Assembly: GCA_030704615.1 (NCBI GenBank)
Contig: CM060731.1
Location: 3,598,001-3,658,000, forward strand
Reading direction: 5' to 3'
DNA: 60,000 nt
From: Takakia lepidozioides
Lineage: Eukaryota; Streptophyta; Takakiopsida; Takakiales; Takakiaceae
Position numbers and translations under genes: made by a program
Notes under the pieces: model-generated
The model's input: only the letters and a program-made list of their open reading frames with translations
The model's database searches: none
What the model was told of the DNA's origin: nothing
Shown: one piece after another, positions 41,684 to 52,560 of the stretch
Numbering within the stretch: position 1 is the first letter of the stretch
Layout of the letters: the number at the start of each line of letters is the position of its first letter

Positions 41684-41912
41684 CACGTGGCGAGCCGGTT
41701 GTTGTAGCCCCACCTCGGTTGACGTCCCCAAAGCCACGTGTCCGAATGGGACACGTGTCAAACTTTGGATGGGCTTCACACTTTTGACACGGGTAAGTGA
41801 ATCTCATCCATTTTATAGATGAATGTGCCCTGGGTTGACAGAAGATGGACGGTGGATGGGAAGCCAGTACGAAGAATATCCGTAATAATACAGCGTGTAA
41901 ACACGCCACGTG
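41684..41912. promoter_or_regulatory. Cluster of four CACGTG (G-box/ABRE) motifs
   Basis: CACGTG occurs at 41684-41689, 41735-41740, 41752-41757 and 41907-41912, about 660-890 bases upstream of the GT106 start codon. The middle two form a perfect palindrome: CACGTGTCC, five bases, GGACACGTG (41735-41757). CACGTGTC is the core bound by bZIP (ABF-type) and bHLH factors in plants. The density is far above chance for such a short interval. Confidence 0.5.
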
Positions 41913-43185
41913 TAGAGAGAGTACGGGCAGTAGGACTGGAAAAATTCCCATATGATTGAACACTCTGCAACCTACTCACTTACCGACGTGGCCTCTCATC
42001 AGTTCTCCCCTTTTCGAGGGGAGAGGAATATGCAAGTTATTTCATTATTCCAGGAAATAATGTTGACGATGCGGCCGAGCCGCTTGGATACAGGCGGCTA
42101 CGTTGCGCATCATTCTTGTCTTGCACTCTTCACAGTCTTCTCACTCTTTTTTTATGGTCGATTCCGATTCTAGCCTAATTTCGGGTCCTGGTTGTGGAGC
42201 TTGTGCTTGTGAAGCTTCGGCTCCCCTTCGGCTGTAATGTTCAATGGAAAAGCCAATTCAAGGACCTAGTATGTAGAGGTATCGTGTGAAATTCCGCCAA
42301 AAGAGATATTGAAGCTATCTCCATTCCTCTTCTTTACCAATCTACGGCGACTGGCATCATCGCAATGACAGAGCTTTACGCTCAATACAGTCCTGTGTAA
42401 CAATGATGTTAGCGAAGGATTTGCATCAAATGTTGTCGTGGGGTAAGTGATTGTGTTTCCGCACTGTGTCCTGTACATATGCAGGTACTAGATCTAGTGT
42501 TAGCAAGAGCATGACAAAGTTTACGCCGACATTGTTCCATAACTACCCTTCACGTCAGTTCTACCTGCTTCTGCGCCAGCTCTCTTTTCACACCAAGATT
42601 GCAGTCATCGTCACACTGGGACGGTGGGCTATCTTGAGGCTGTGTACGTCGACAGTCTGATGAGCAATTTCTTTCTTCGTCCTCTTTCTGTCTCTCCTTT
42701 ACGAGCACTGGACCGACCATCACGTTACAGCACGGTCCGTAAGACAGAGTTTGCTTTCTGCGCTACAGTGCGACTTGGACGTGGTTCTTGCTTTCTCACT
42801 TTATTGACATGTTGAGACCACAAGGAGAGGGGCAGAGACTGGTTTAGCAACGTTCATACTTGCCACACAATCTAAAGCAAACCTTTTCATGGAAACCTTC
42901 TCTTATCATGCATTACTTGGACGGACATGGAGAGCCTTCAAGTCACATTCTCCTGACGATAAAGCAAATTGATGAACGCAACTCAAGACTTCTCCAAGAT
43001 AGAAATTTGCTACAGTGATTCGCACTGTGGAGTTGGAATGTCAGGTACTCAGATCCATGGTGGAGATGGAGAAATCAAAAGTGATTGACAAATTGGTTGA
43101 TTTGGCAATTTACTTGAAAGATTGCTAGAGACAGGGAGAAAATCAAACAATAGCTTGCAAATCGAAATTGAATGTGTATGTTACA
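41913..43185. other. No gene recognised
   Basis: Intergenic DNA between the GT106 promoter and the tandem repeat. An open stretch at 42451-42660 has no recognisable motif. Confidence 0.4.
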
Positions 43186-43500
43186 ACGTCATATTCAGCA
43201 CAAAACTGACCCTACTTACATTGGTCAGATATTTAATCCACAGTGCGATACTAACTTCCAACCTTCAACGAAGGAGGCACAAAACAATAAATTTACAATG
43301 TTATAAGGCACAAACTGACCCTAAATTTATTGGACAGTATGTATTTACAGTGGGGTAGTAAATTCCAACCCCCAATGAAGGAGGCACAAAACAATAACTT
43401 CAGTGTCATATGGCACAAACTGACCCTAAATTCTTTGGTCAGATATAATGTATCCCACAGTGGGATAGTAAATTCCAACCCTCAATGAAGGAGGCGAATG
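43186..43500. repeat. Three tandem copies of a unit of about 107 bp
   Basis: Each copy has, in order, GGCACAAACTGACCCTA, TTGGTCAGATAT or a near form, CACAGTG, TAAATTCCAACC and AATGAAGGAGGC. The copies start near 43190, 43299 and 43405. The second and third are more alike than the first, so the duplication took place in steps. Confidence 0.75.
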
Positions 43501-43702
43501 TCTTATAGATGGTAACTGCAGGGTGCTTAGGTGGCAGTGTTTCTGCCAAAGAATGAATACTTCGGATGGTGGAACAAGAGACGTCAAAATCAACTGAGTC
43601 TGAATAGGACAAGGTTTCCTAAGGTATAATATTCACATTCCAATGAACGAACTTGCGCGCGCTTCATGGTTGCAGATCCGAGACTCTTCCCACCATGCAT
43701 TC

Positions 43703-44266
43703 CTACCTCTGAGTAGAGATGTATGTTTCGTAGAAGTTGAGACCATCAAACTGTGGTGCAATCTTTGGCACACTTCTTCGCACCGGCTTCGGCTCTTGCT
43801 TCTTAGGGTCTGACTGTGGCTTAGCAGGTTTTTGAACTGGAATTGAAGAAATCTGCAAAGCGGACAAAAACAGTGTTAGTGGAAGAAGTTCAACAGGGGT
43901 GGAACTCTCTTTCGCTCTCTTTTCTTAGAAATTGACTTCCACATGCTTGTCATCGACGTTGAGTGGCAGCAAACATTCAAAGAAAAACTTACTCAATAAC
44001 AGACACTAATATGCCAAGATTCACATGTTTGCCATAAAAACAGCGCAGAAGCAATCTTGAACAAATAACACATAAAGAACCCTATGAAAGTGCCGAGGCA
44101 AGTAATTACGAAATTCTCTATAACGACGATAACATGAGAGAGCCTAAAGTTGAAGTACCGTATGCAATTCATCCGAGGAAGGACCGTTCTGTAAATAAAG
44201 GACGCGAGCCTCTATGCCGATCAAGGCTGCCGATGCAACAGCCGCAAATCTCCCCAAGCCCGACAT
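43703..44266 (-). CDS. Small two-exon protein, 85 aa, membrane-anchored N-terminus
   Basis: Exon 1 is 44266-44159 and exon 2 is 43852-43703. The borders ACG|GTACTT and TTTGCAG|ATT preserve phase 0. The first 36 residues start MSGLGRFAAVASAALIGIEA, a hydrophobic helix that could be a mitochondrial or membrane anchor. The second exon is basic and proline-rich (KPQSDPKKQEPKPVRRSV). It ends with PKIAPQFDGLNFYETYI and a stop, which resembles the conserved FDGL-x-x-[FY]ET ending of a family of small uncharacterised plant proteins. I cannot name it or give a function. The gene lies upstream of, and parallel to, the GT106 gene. The exon model is inferred from splice signals and sequence coherence only. 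Confidence 0.5.
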
Positions 44267-45158
44267 GGTGCACAATTGACAAAGCCACACCCGCGGCGGA
44301 TCTGAATAAGACTGACGAAACGAAGCAACCTCTGAATGCGAGACGCGGAAGCAAAAGCAACAACTCTGCTTAGACTTGGATTTCGCGCTCCAGTTCAACC
44401 AACACACAGATCATGTGCAATTTCCAGGCTCTCCCACAACTATCTCAAACACCAACCAGTGCGCACTCAGGGCCAAGGAACTCGTGAACGTGCAATGATG
44501 ATAATGGATACGACGCAACGCAGGAACAGCAGCAGCAGAAACGCTATCAAGATGAAATTTGTGAAAGAAGATGATAAAATCTTGGCGATGTGGAGTATGA
44601 GGAGCACTAGTTGAGCTTATATACGCTTACAGACCACCATCTCTCTCCAAAAGCCTCGCTTTAAAACACAAACACCGAGAAACCTCTCGGCCCTTTCCCT
44701 TTCTTTCCTCAAACGGACAGGCTCGCCTTTTCAACCAGTTTCTTTATCTTTTTCTCTCTGTAAATTCACTGGACGTTAAAGAATCTTTATCTTTATCTTA
44801 TCTCCTTATTCCTTTTTTCCCTTTTTTGGTTTTTATTTTTGTTTTTATTTCACAGCATACACGTGGCATGTACAAACGTACAAACCTGTCACAAGGCAAT
44901 TGGGTAGCCGTGCGAAGCGGAAACACGGTAACTAACGCTGGCCTTAAGTAGCGCGTAACGGTCTCGTTTGGTATCGGCGTTGGCGGGCGAGCAGGCACGT
45001 ATGCAAGGCATTGCAAGTGTTCGAGAAGGTCCGAGGTCGACGGCTATGGATGCCGCGTCGCCCGAAACCCTCGTCCCGCATTTGCATCTTGCCTCCACCT
45101 GCAGATCCCTGGAGTCTTCTGTCTCTCTGACTCTTTCGACTGTCTGTCTTGGCTTTTA
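44267..45158. other. Upstream region of the small gene, T-rich tract
   Basis: Probable 5' leader and promoter of the minus-strand small gene. A pyrimidine-rich block at 44690-44850 includes TTTTTATTTTTGTTTTTAT. No additional gene was recognised. Confidence 0.4.
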
Positions 45159-45415
45159 CCCCACCTGGACATCTTTGGAGGTTAGGTCCTTAGGCTTCAT
45201 GTCTTGGCTCGTACCCCACCTGGACATCTCTGGAGGTTACGCTACGGGGCTTCATGTCGTGGCTCCTACCCCACCTGGACATCTCTGGAGGTTAGGTGGC
45301 TTCCTCTCTGCATGGCTACTATACCAACTGGACATCTGCGGATGTCGGTAGGCTTGCTGTCTTGGATCCTACCCCACCTGGAGATCTATGGAGGTGTTAT
45401 TAGGCTTCCTGTGTT
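45159..45415 (+). repeat. Minisatellite, five copies of a unit of about 52 bp
   Basis: The unit carries TACCCCACCTGGACATCTCT, then GGAGGTTAGG and GGCTTCATGTCTTGGCTC. Copies start near 45160, 45213, 45270, 45323 and 45370. The fourth is the most diverged (ACTATACCAACTGGACATCT). Confidence 0.8.
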
Positions 45416-46650
45416 GATCTTTCTGGTTTTTTGGACCCCACCACCTTGCATGTTATGCTGTGAGTTGGCTTGTGCGGGCCCGTATGGATTCAGGAGCTGA
45501 AAGACACGCGTGGAGTTTGGAAGCTGGAGAGATGCCAACTCACACCCACCAGCAACAGATTCTGTCTGCAACTGGAGCATTGTAGGCGATCACTCTTGGA
45601 TATCAGGACTGTCTGTCGAAGTATGAGTACGAGATTGGTGTACAGTATGCCGAGTAAGTGCAGTGTGGGGCCAGTATCATGTATCATCCGATCAATCTAT
45701 GCACTCAATGAGGAATACCCTGACTTCATCATAACCGCAGGTACGATATTTTGTTGGTAGACATATACCTAAAGCAGGGGGCATACCTGACCACATACCA
45801 GGCCATGTACCACCTTCCAAAAATCTAACTGGTGCATCATGATGGGCACTTGTTCTACACTCAAATTACTCAAATTGTTTTTTAATTTTTTACTCAAATT
45901 ACCTTTTTAAAAAATAAAAAATAAAAAAGAGAGGGACCTTTAAGTTTACTAATGTGTTACAGCCTGGCTTCCTCTCTTTTATTTCATTGTATTTTTAACT
46001 ATAGTATGTTGGCCTATGACCGAATGGGTGTCTATGACTGAACACGCGGTAACTCTTTCCGTTAGTGCCTATAACCAGTCATTGCTGCCCCCATTATTGT
46101 TCATTTTTATCACTTATCAAATAATTATTTGATGAACCCCCAAATTTGTGACTGGTCGCAGGGCTCAAGGTATACACAAGCATTCTAAGGGCGATACCAC
46201 ACTAGCAGTAAGAGGGGCAGCGGCACTGAAGTTTGGACCTTTATATTGGTTTAAGGGAGGGCAGAGGGCAGTGTGTCGTTCTGCCTACCACACTAGCGGT
46301 TGCTGCCGGTGGAGAGGCGTTGACATGGCCTACATGTCCAGTATCGTGAAATACGGATTTCCAGACACTCATAAATCCATAATTTTAAGAAGACATTTTG
46401 TAGGGACGCGATTCTCCCGCCATTGCGAAGCTGGTCTCTCCGACCCCGTCGTGCGATGGTCTCACCTACCAATTTTTTTGCCGATGGGCTTCTGCTATAG
46501 TATGGTAGCCGATTCATTGTCGCTTGGTGAAATGGACCTATATCATCCAACAATCTTTAGCTTGCAACGTCAATGTTAGTGCCGTTGGTGTGCCGCTAGT
46601 ATGGGTTGGATTACATCTTGGAAACCTAAGGAAGTCATCCCTACCGGATT
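45416..46650. other. No gene recognised
   Basis: AT-rich DNA with an A-rich run near 45905-45930 and an 18-base perfect palindrome (46116-46133, ATCAAATAATTATTTGAT). The open stretch at 46148-46579 has no recognisable motif. It may include the lost 5' part of the following gypsy fragment. Confidence 0.4.
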
Positions 46651-46789
46651 AAATTGATTTATCAGCTATGATGATTTTTCATCCAGACCGGATGAAATCG
46701 CGGGTAAGCGATTCTGGTTTAGTTCTTTAAACCTAAACAACCCGATACTTGGGCTTGTGAGATTCATGGAGGTACGCGATGGCGGCGGA

Positions 46790-48260
46790 TTGTGCTCCTC
46801 AACGCGTCTTGGCTTGCCCGAGACAAGATGAGGAAATTGAAGCAAACGGATGACATTCGGGGATATGTTCAGGCTTTCAATGTGGTATTGCTCGAAGTCG
46901 CGGATATGGCAGAACCAGAAATGGTTTTCAACTTTGTGGGGGGATTGGCTCCATGGGCCAGGCGGAAGTTGGAGGAGAAGCCACCTAAGATTTTGAACGG
47001 GGCAATTGAATGCTTCTCGGATGTCTCTAGGGGCGAAAGACAAGGTCGTACAGAGCTGAACCATAAGAAGACCCGGCGGGCGGGTGACTCCTTTCGACCG
47101 GAAAAGAAGTGGGATAGGCCACGCGGCGACAATGGCACATGAAAATCAAATAGAGGGCCTTCATACGTCAAGGCGGCCTCGGTGCTCCGAAAAAAAAATC
47201 AGGTTCGGCGGTTTATGGCAGACAGAAAGCGGCCTTCGATGGAATGTGTTTTAATTGTGGGGAGCCCGGGCACATGGCCAAGAAGTGTGCAAAACCCCGA
47301 CAATTGAACATGACTCGGGCGACCACGGAGCTGTCCGAAGATTCCATCAGTCGCTTGGTGGAAGCGGTGGTTGCAAAGACTTGCAAAGTAGGCAACTACT
47401 CTTGTGAATTGTATCAGGAGATTGGCTCATTGCGTAAAGAGAGTCAGTTAATGTTCGTGAGTGAGATAATTTTCAAAACTAACGTGTCGTTGTTGGTGGA
47501 CACATGAGCGTCGCACTCCTTCATGACAATGGCAATGGCACGGAAGTTGGGGCTCCCGACAAGTGATGTCGGGGCCTCTATTGAAATGCGTTCTGTCAAA
47601 GGAGAACCACAACTGGCGACGAGGTTGGCGTTCGATGTTCATCTTCAACTGGGGAGTTAGGAGGGACGTGAGAATTTCACCATTTGCAATATCGATGGAG
47701 TGGATCTCATTTTGGGGATGACATTTTTGAACAAATCCAGAGCGATCATAGATGGCCGGAAAAGAGTAATCACGCTACCGTGTGGGAATAGTGGCGAAGT
47801 TTTACGGGTGTCGGAAACGTCCAACCGAGTGGGAGGGCGAATAAACCTGCTGATAGCAAAAAGAGTGGGTCGTGGAAAAGCCACACGAACCCTAGTTTTT
47901 GCTTTACGTAAGACAAGTGGAAGGAGAAGTCGATAGGGAGCCGAGCCCAGATTGGATCAAGAGGATCCTGGAGAAATACCAGGATGTGATGCCGGAGGAT
48001 TTACCAAGCGGCGTGCCACCGCGAAGAGGAGTTGATCACAAGATAAAGGTAATACCGAGATCGGAGCCGCCTGCCAAGGCGTCCTACCGGTTGAGCCACA
48101 GAACGGTTGGTCGAGCTGAAGGCCCAACTCAATGATCTAATGTCAAAGGGGTACATCCGGCCGAGTAAGTCACCTTATGGAGCTCCGGTGTTATTCGCAG
48201 ATAAGAAGGATGGGACGCTGCGGATGTGTGTCGATTACAGAGCACTCTTCAATCTGCTGA
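46790..48260 (+). pseudogene. Dead Ty3/gypsy gag-pol fragment
   Basis: The pieces are in gag-pol order. 46792-47142 is a retrotransposon gag domain (LEVADMAEPEMVFNFVGGL). At about 47245-47290 there is a canonical zinc knuckle, CFNCGEPGHMAKKC. Near 47480-47520 the protease active site reads L-V-D-T-stop-A: TGA at 47505-47507 sits where the catalytic motif needs glycine. 47690-47800 continues the protease (GVDLILGMTFLNKSRAIIDG). 47935-48240 holds the start of reverse transcriptase ([20 protein letters not shown], then [12 protein letters not shown]). The match stops abruptly at about 48245, before the catalytic core. No LTRs were recognised. It differs from the gypsy elements at 12.5 and 23 kb. 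Confidence 0.85.
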
Positions 48261-48261
48261 T

Positions 48262-49510
48262 GTTCTTCATTCCATTCCATGAGGCCTTGTCGTGATCGGC
48301 CCTTCTTCATCTTGGGTTTTTCATTCCCTTGAATGTAAAGCTCTCTGGGATCCTCCCTGCACATCATTGCCTTTCGTGTGGCATTCGGCGCGTCCTTAGT
48401 TTAGCTGCAACAATTGGCTCATTGATCAATCTCTTCCACAGCCGTCCTCCCCTTCATGATCTAACAGCGCCCTCCTGCGCAGTTTTTCATTCATTGCCCC
48501 ATTGCTTGCGCGCGCGCCATTTTCCTTCTCATTGGAGCACACTTGTGGCATTACAACTTTCTTCTCTCTCTCTCGTGCTCTACTTGGTGCTCATTTGTCT
48601 CCCCTTGGAGTGTGAAATGGCCTTATTTATCTCTGCAGCTCTGGCCGTTCCAGTAGGCAGATACCACTACAAGAGATGAGCGTTTTTAGGACTACAGATT
48701 TGGCGGAGTCATAAAAACGGCACTAGGTATACGACTACCGAGTGCTGAAATGCGTTGCAGTCATAGTTTTATCACTTTGTAGTAATGGATATCACTACAT
48801 GACTCCGGAAAGTTAGGGAGCATTGGTCAAACATTGTTGACCATGATGACATGGATGGTTTTATGACTAGTGTGATATGTTTGACTACACGTGGACGACG
48901 TTTCATGGAATCTTGTGACTCCATGACTGAAGCTGATTTTACAGCTCTATTTATATGACTACAGTTGGCTTCACGCACGAGGAGCCTTTGCTCGTTGGAC
49001 GAAGTTACGCGAGGAACGCAGTGATGAACAATCGCCCAATGGTTCCTGCTCATCCCTACACGTGTCATTTTGAAAGCACATACACGAATGTATTCATCCA
49101 TTGGATGAGTTTATCCATCGATGACATGGCATGTAAACTTATGAGTCCCTTACTGCAAATTGTTTCATAACTCTATAGATATGACTACATCACTACACGT
49201 GTCATTTAAAAGACATATACATTAAGAATTCATTCAATGGATGGGTTCATCCCTCCGCCTATACCGTGTGTTGATTTGATATATGTTCAATAAATTGGAC
49301 CTGGATGGATGTGGCCTAACAAGCATCGCAATATATATGAGATTAAAATACGCAATGGTCATGGTTGTACAAGGTTAGATCATGTGATGGAATCGTTAGA
49401 TTTTATAGGATCTAACGGTCTAGATTGTATAAGATCTAACGGTTTAAGATTACACCGCCGAACTTTACACCGGGCTGGGACTTAGGCTTTTTTGTCTCCT
49501 GCGTTTCACC
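48262..49510. other. No gene recognised, possible transposon end
   Basis: CACTACAAGAGATGAGCG at 48667-48684 resembles a CACTA terminus, but no matching opposite end was found. The region around 48780-49200 contains many TATGACTAC/ATGACTCC words. A word ATCTAACGGT recurs at about 49410 and 49434. Confidence 0.3.
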
Positions 49511-49514
49511 ATCT

Positions 49515-49640
49515 ATTTGATGTTGTGTCATGGAACGCAATGATCGCAGGATATGCAGGGGCGTGGGATGGAGGCTTTGCAGACCTTCTTACTCTTGAGC
49601 AAATGATGTTGGAAGGAGAAGAGGAAGAGGAGAAGAGATG
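49515..49640 (+). pseudogene. PPR repeat fragment
   Basis: Reads [14 protein letters not shown] then, with a short deletion, EQMMLEGEE. This is a P-type PPR motif like those of the cluster to the right. It is isolated and broken. Confidence 0.65.
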
Positions 49641-49654
49641 AGGAGAAGATCCCA

Positions 49655-50400
49655 ACATTCTTGCAAGCTCGCCGTTCTTGGGAGAGTCAGCTTGGTCTTA
49701 ATAGGCCGTGTTCCAATCTCTACCTGCTCAACTGCACCGTGGTGGTTCGATCTCACATACCAATCCGACATTACCTGACTACAGATACAAGCAGCACGCA
49801 CAAGAGGTCCTTTTGGGTTGATGGTCGGTCAAATCCTCCATGGGTCATGACACAAGGTAAAGGACAATGTGGTGAGGATACCTTCTTCTTCGACCTATTT
49901 CAGCCTGTTTTGCCCTCTCATCAGACTCGGCCCTGAGATGCATATTGAATTTTGTAAGTTAGCTCGTTGGGTGGATCTGTGGTTGTTTAGAGTGACTTTG
50001 ACAAGTTGCTGCCGATGTGGCAGCATGAAAGTATCCAAAAACAGGTAACAAAGATGAGGAGAAGCTGTGGAATGAACACTTTTCCGACCCCAGTCAATGG
50101 CGGGACAATGGAGACAAAAAGATGAGTGCATGTTGGACTACACTAGAGAGAAGTAGATGTAATTTAGAATTAGAACTATTGTAATAATTAGGGTTGGGGT
50201 TTGCTGGAAGAACTTCACGCCGTCATTGTCAGCTGCTAGCAGCAGCAAGTATTCATGATTTGTACATAGACAATGATAGTTGAAGGACCAGAGATAGAGG
50301 TCCAGGTTCATCCAAGAGGGCCGGATTTCAAACACAAGATTAGTTCTGATTCCCTGTGGATCAATAGCTACAAGAAATCTGCTAATGAGAAAATGGTCTG
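49655..50400 (+). repeat. PPR-associated non-coding segment, copy A
   Basis: The part 49665-49800 (TTCTTGGGAGAGTCAGCTTG onward) matches the reverse complement of about 59030-59145. The part 49885-50390 (from CTATTTCAGCCTG to GTGGATCAATAGCTACAAG) is repeated, in part, at 50425-50660 and 52195-52560 and in reverse at about 58000-58525. It has no open frame of note. It is probably an ancestral intron or intergenic stretch that was duplicated together with PPR sequence. Confidence 0.65.
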
Positions 50401-50424
50401 CTAATAAATGCACCTTTTTCAACA

Positions 50425-50660
50425 CATTTCACCCTATTTTTCCCTCTTATCAGAATCGGCCCTAAAATTTCATGTTGAATTCTGCAAGTTAGTTGGTTGA
50501 GTGAACCTGGGATAGTTTGGAGTGACTTTGACATGATACTGCCAATGTGACAACAGGAAAATATCCAAAAGAGGTAATAGAGATGAGGAGAAGCTATGGA
50601 ATGAATACTTTTTTGACCCCAGTCAATGGTGGGACAACCGAGGCAAAAATATGAATGTCT
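50425..50660 (+). repeat. PPR-associated non-coding segment, copy B (partial)
   Basis: Same word order as 49885-50120 (ATCAGAATCGGCCCT, GAGTGACTTTGACA, GACCCCAGTCAATGG) with scattered differences. It lies directly before the next PPR fragment. Confidence 0.65.
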
Positions 50661-51125
50661 GTCAGATTACCAGATGTTATTTTGAACACTGCCCCTGCCT
50701 TGGTGGACATGTATGTCAAATGTGGGTGCATCGAGGATGCAAAGGGAGTGTTCAACACTATGGCTGAACAAGATGTGGTGTCATGGAGTGCGACGTTTGC
50801 AGGGTATGCACAGCAGGGGCGTGGGATGGAGGCTTTGGAGACCTATGAGCAAATTATGAGGGAAGGGGTACTAAAGCCCGACCACACAACGTGTGTGTGT
50901 GTGTTTGCAATGCGTGTGCAAGCTTGGCAGCCCTGGAAAAGGGCAAAAGGTCCATGGTTGCATCGTCAAAGTTGCAAATGTACCAGGTGTCATTCTAAAC
51001 ACTCCCCTGGTGGACAATATGTATGCCAAATGTAGGTGTAGCAAGGATGCAAAGGGAGTGTTCAACAACATGGTTGAACAAGATATGGTGTCTTGGAGTA
51101 CCATGATGACCACCTTCCCCGGTGA
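50660..51125 (+). pseudogene. PPR gene fragment
   Basis: Two S-P-L rounds in broken frames. They read ALVDMYVKCGCIEDAKGVFN, EQDVVSWSATFAGYAQQGRG, a frame change in the L motif (ALEKGQKVHGCIVKVA-like), then DNMYAKCRCSKDAKGVFNNM and EQDMVSWSTMMT. The sequence then runs into a CT microsatellite. It is a decayed member of the same family as the minus-strand arrays to the right. Confidence 0.8.
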
Positions 51126-51126
51126 G

Positions 51127-51127
<1 letters not shown>

Positions 51128-51180
<53 letters not shown>

Positions 51181-51182
51181 TC
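51128..51182 (+). repeat. (TC)n microsatellite
   Basis: About twenty-five TC dinucleotides with one interruption at the right end. It replaces the continuation of a PPR repeat at the GGYAQQG position. Confidence 0.9.
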
Positions 51183-51349
51183 CTCCTCTGATGCCCTCAC
51201 ACTGTCCAGTGGAAATACAGTTAGGCATTAAACCTCCCTAAACTTGTTTTGAATATGTGACATGGGCAAGTACCTTAAGGACTATCTCAATGGCCTACCT
51301 GCCCTCATCACTAAACTGAAATTTAAACTCGGGGTGGGAAACTACAAGT

Positions 51350-51600
51350 GCATCCACAAGCTACCACACTTAACATACATGTTGACAAGGGTGTTGTGTA
51401 GAAAAGCATTTAATGCCTTCAATCCACTTAATATAATGTGAGCATATGCACCTGATTTTCAGTTTGCAGGCCTTTTAGCTTGATGCTCTTATGCTTGAGA
51501 CAGGGGACTTAGGTATCTGAATATGCTGAAATTATGCCTAGCTGGTTGAAGTCTATAGAGCCTCTTTCAGTTGCAGGATGGGGAAGGCAGGGGGCAATGA
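51350..51600 (-). pseudogene. Remnant of a PPR gene N-terminus
   Basis: The plus-strand stretch 51470-51585 (CTTAGGTATCTGAATATGCT, later GAGCCTCTTTCAGTTGCAGG) matches the N-terminal coding end at 57660-57760, which is read on the minus strand as LKEALQTLNQGG and SDTYVCLL. Stops are frequent. It lies in opposite orientation to the PPR fragments on both sides. Confidence 0.5.
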
Positions 51601-51789
51601 GGCGGGGGAAAAATAGAATACTGTTCAATATGACTCTTGGAGCATTCCAGCTTAAAATGTGATGATGTCACCATTGGGGCATGGACCTCTACAAGGGACT
51701 TGGGAGGGTCAGCATGATCAGCCTGTGTATGAAGGCTGGCAGCCCTAGAATTTTATAACCAGATGTCATTCTGAACATCCCCTAGTTCT

Positions 51790-52200
51790 GGACATATATG
51801 CCAATGTCAAGGGAGTGTTCAACACTATGGCTAAACGAGATGTGGTGTCGTGGAGTGCGATGCTTGCAGGGTATGCACAGCAGGGGTGCGGGATGGAGGC
51901 TTTGGATACCTATGAGCAAATGATGGGGAAAGGGGTGACGCTCGACCACATCATTTTAGTGTGTTTGAAGTGTGTGTGCAAGCCTGGCAGCCCTGGAAAA
52001 AAGGGCAAAGAGGTGCATGGTTGCATCACCAAAGCTAGAATTGTACCATATGTGATTCTGAACAATACCTCATGGACATGTATGCCAAATGTGGGAGCAT
52101 TGAGGATGCGGAGGGAGCCTTCAACACTATGGCTGAACGAGACGTGGTGTAGTGGAACGCGATGCTTGCAGGATGTGCACAGGCGCAAGGGCGCGGGATG
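51790..52200 (+). pseudogene. PPR gene fragment
   Basis: Reads [40 protein letters not shown], an L motif with an extra base (KGKEVHGCITKARIVPYVIL), then a second S motif in another frame. At least two frame changes are present. Confidence 0.8.
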
Positions 52201-52560
52201 GAGGTGGAGACAGGAAAGTATCGAAAAACAGTTAATAGAGACAAGGAGAAGCTCTAGAATGAATATGTTTCCGACCCCAGTCAATGGTGGAACAATCCAG
52301 GCAAAAAGGTGAATTCCTGTTGGAAGCAGATGCAAGTTAATATAGGAACTAGTGTGATAAGTAGGGTTGGGGTGTTTGCTGGAATACTTATAGGTTGTCA
52401 TTGTCAGCTGCTAGCAGCAAGGCAATGATGTATGCATGATTTGTGCAGAGGCAAGGATAGCTGAAGGAGCAGGGATAGAGTGTGGGTCCAGATTCTTCCA
52501 AGAGAGCCGGATTTCAAGCTCTAGATTACCTATGATTTCATGTGGATCAATAGCTACTGA
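52195..52560 (+). repeat. PPR-associated non-coding segment, copy C
   Basis: Same ordered words as copy A (GGAGAAGCTCTAGAATGAAT, CCGACCCCAGTCAATGGTGG, TGTCAGCTGCTAGCAGCA, GTGGATCAATAGCTAC). It is closest to the reversed copy at 58000-58525 in its last 170 bases. Confidence 0.65.

Noticed and set aside
48667-49200. A complete CACTA element starting at CACTACAAGAGATG
   Set aside because: No matching TTGTAGTG end or subterminal repeats were found downstream. Only the one terminus-like word is present.
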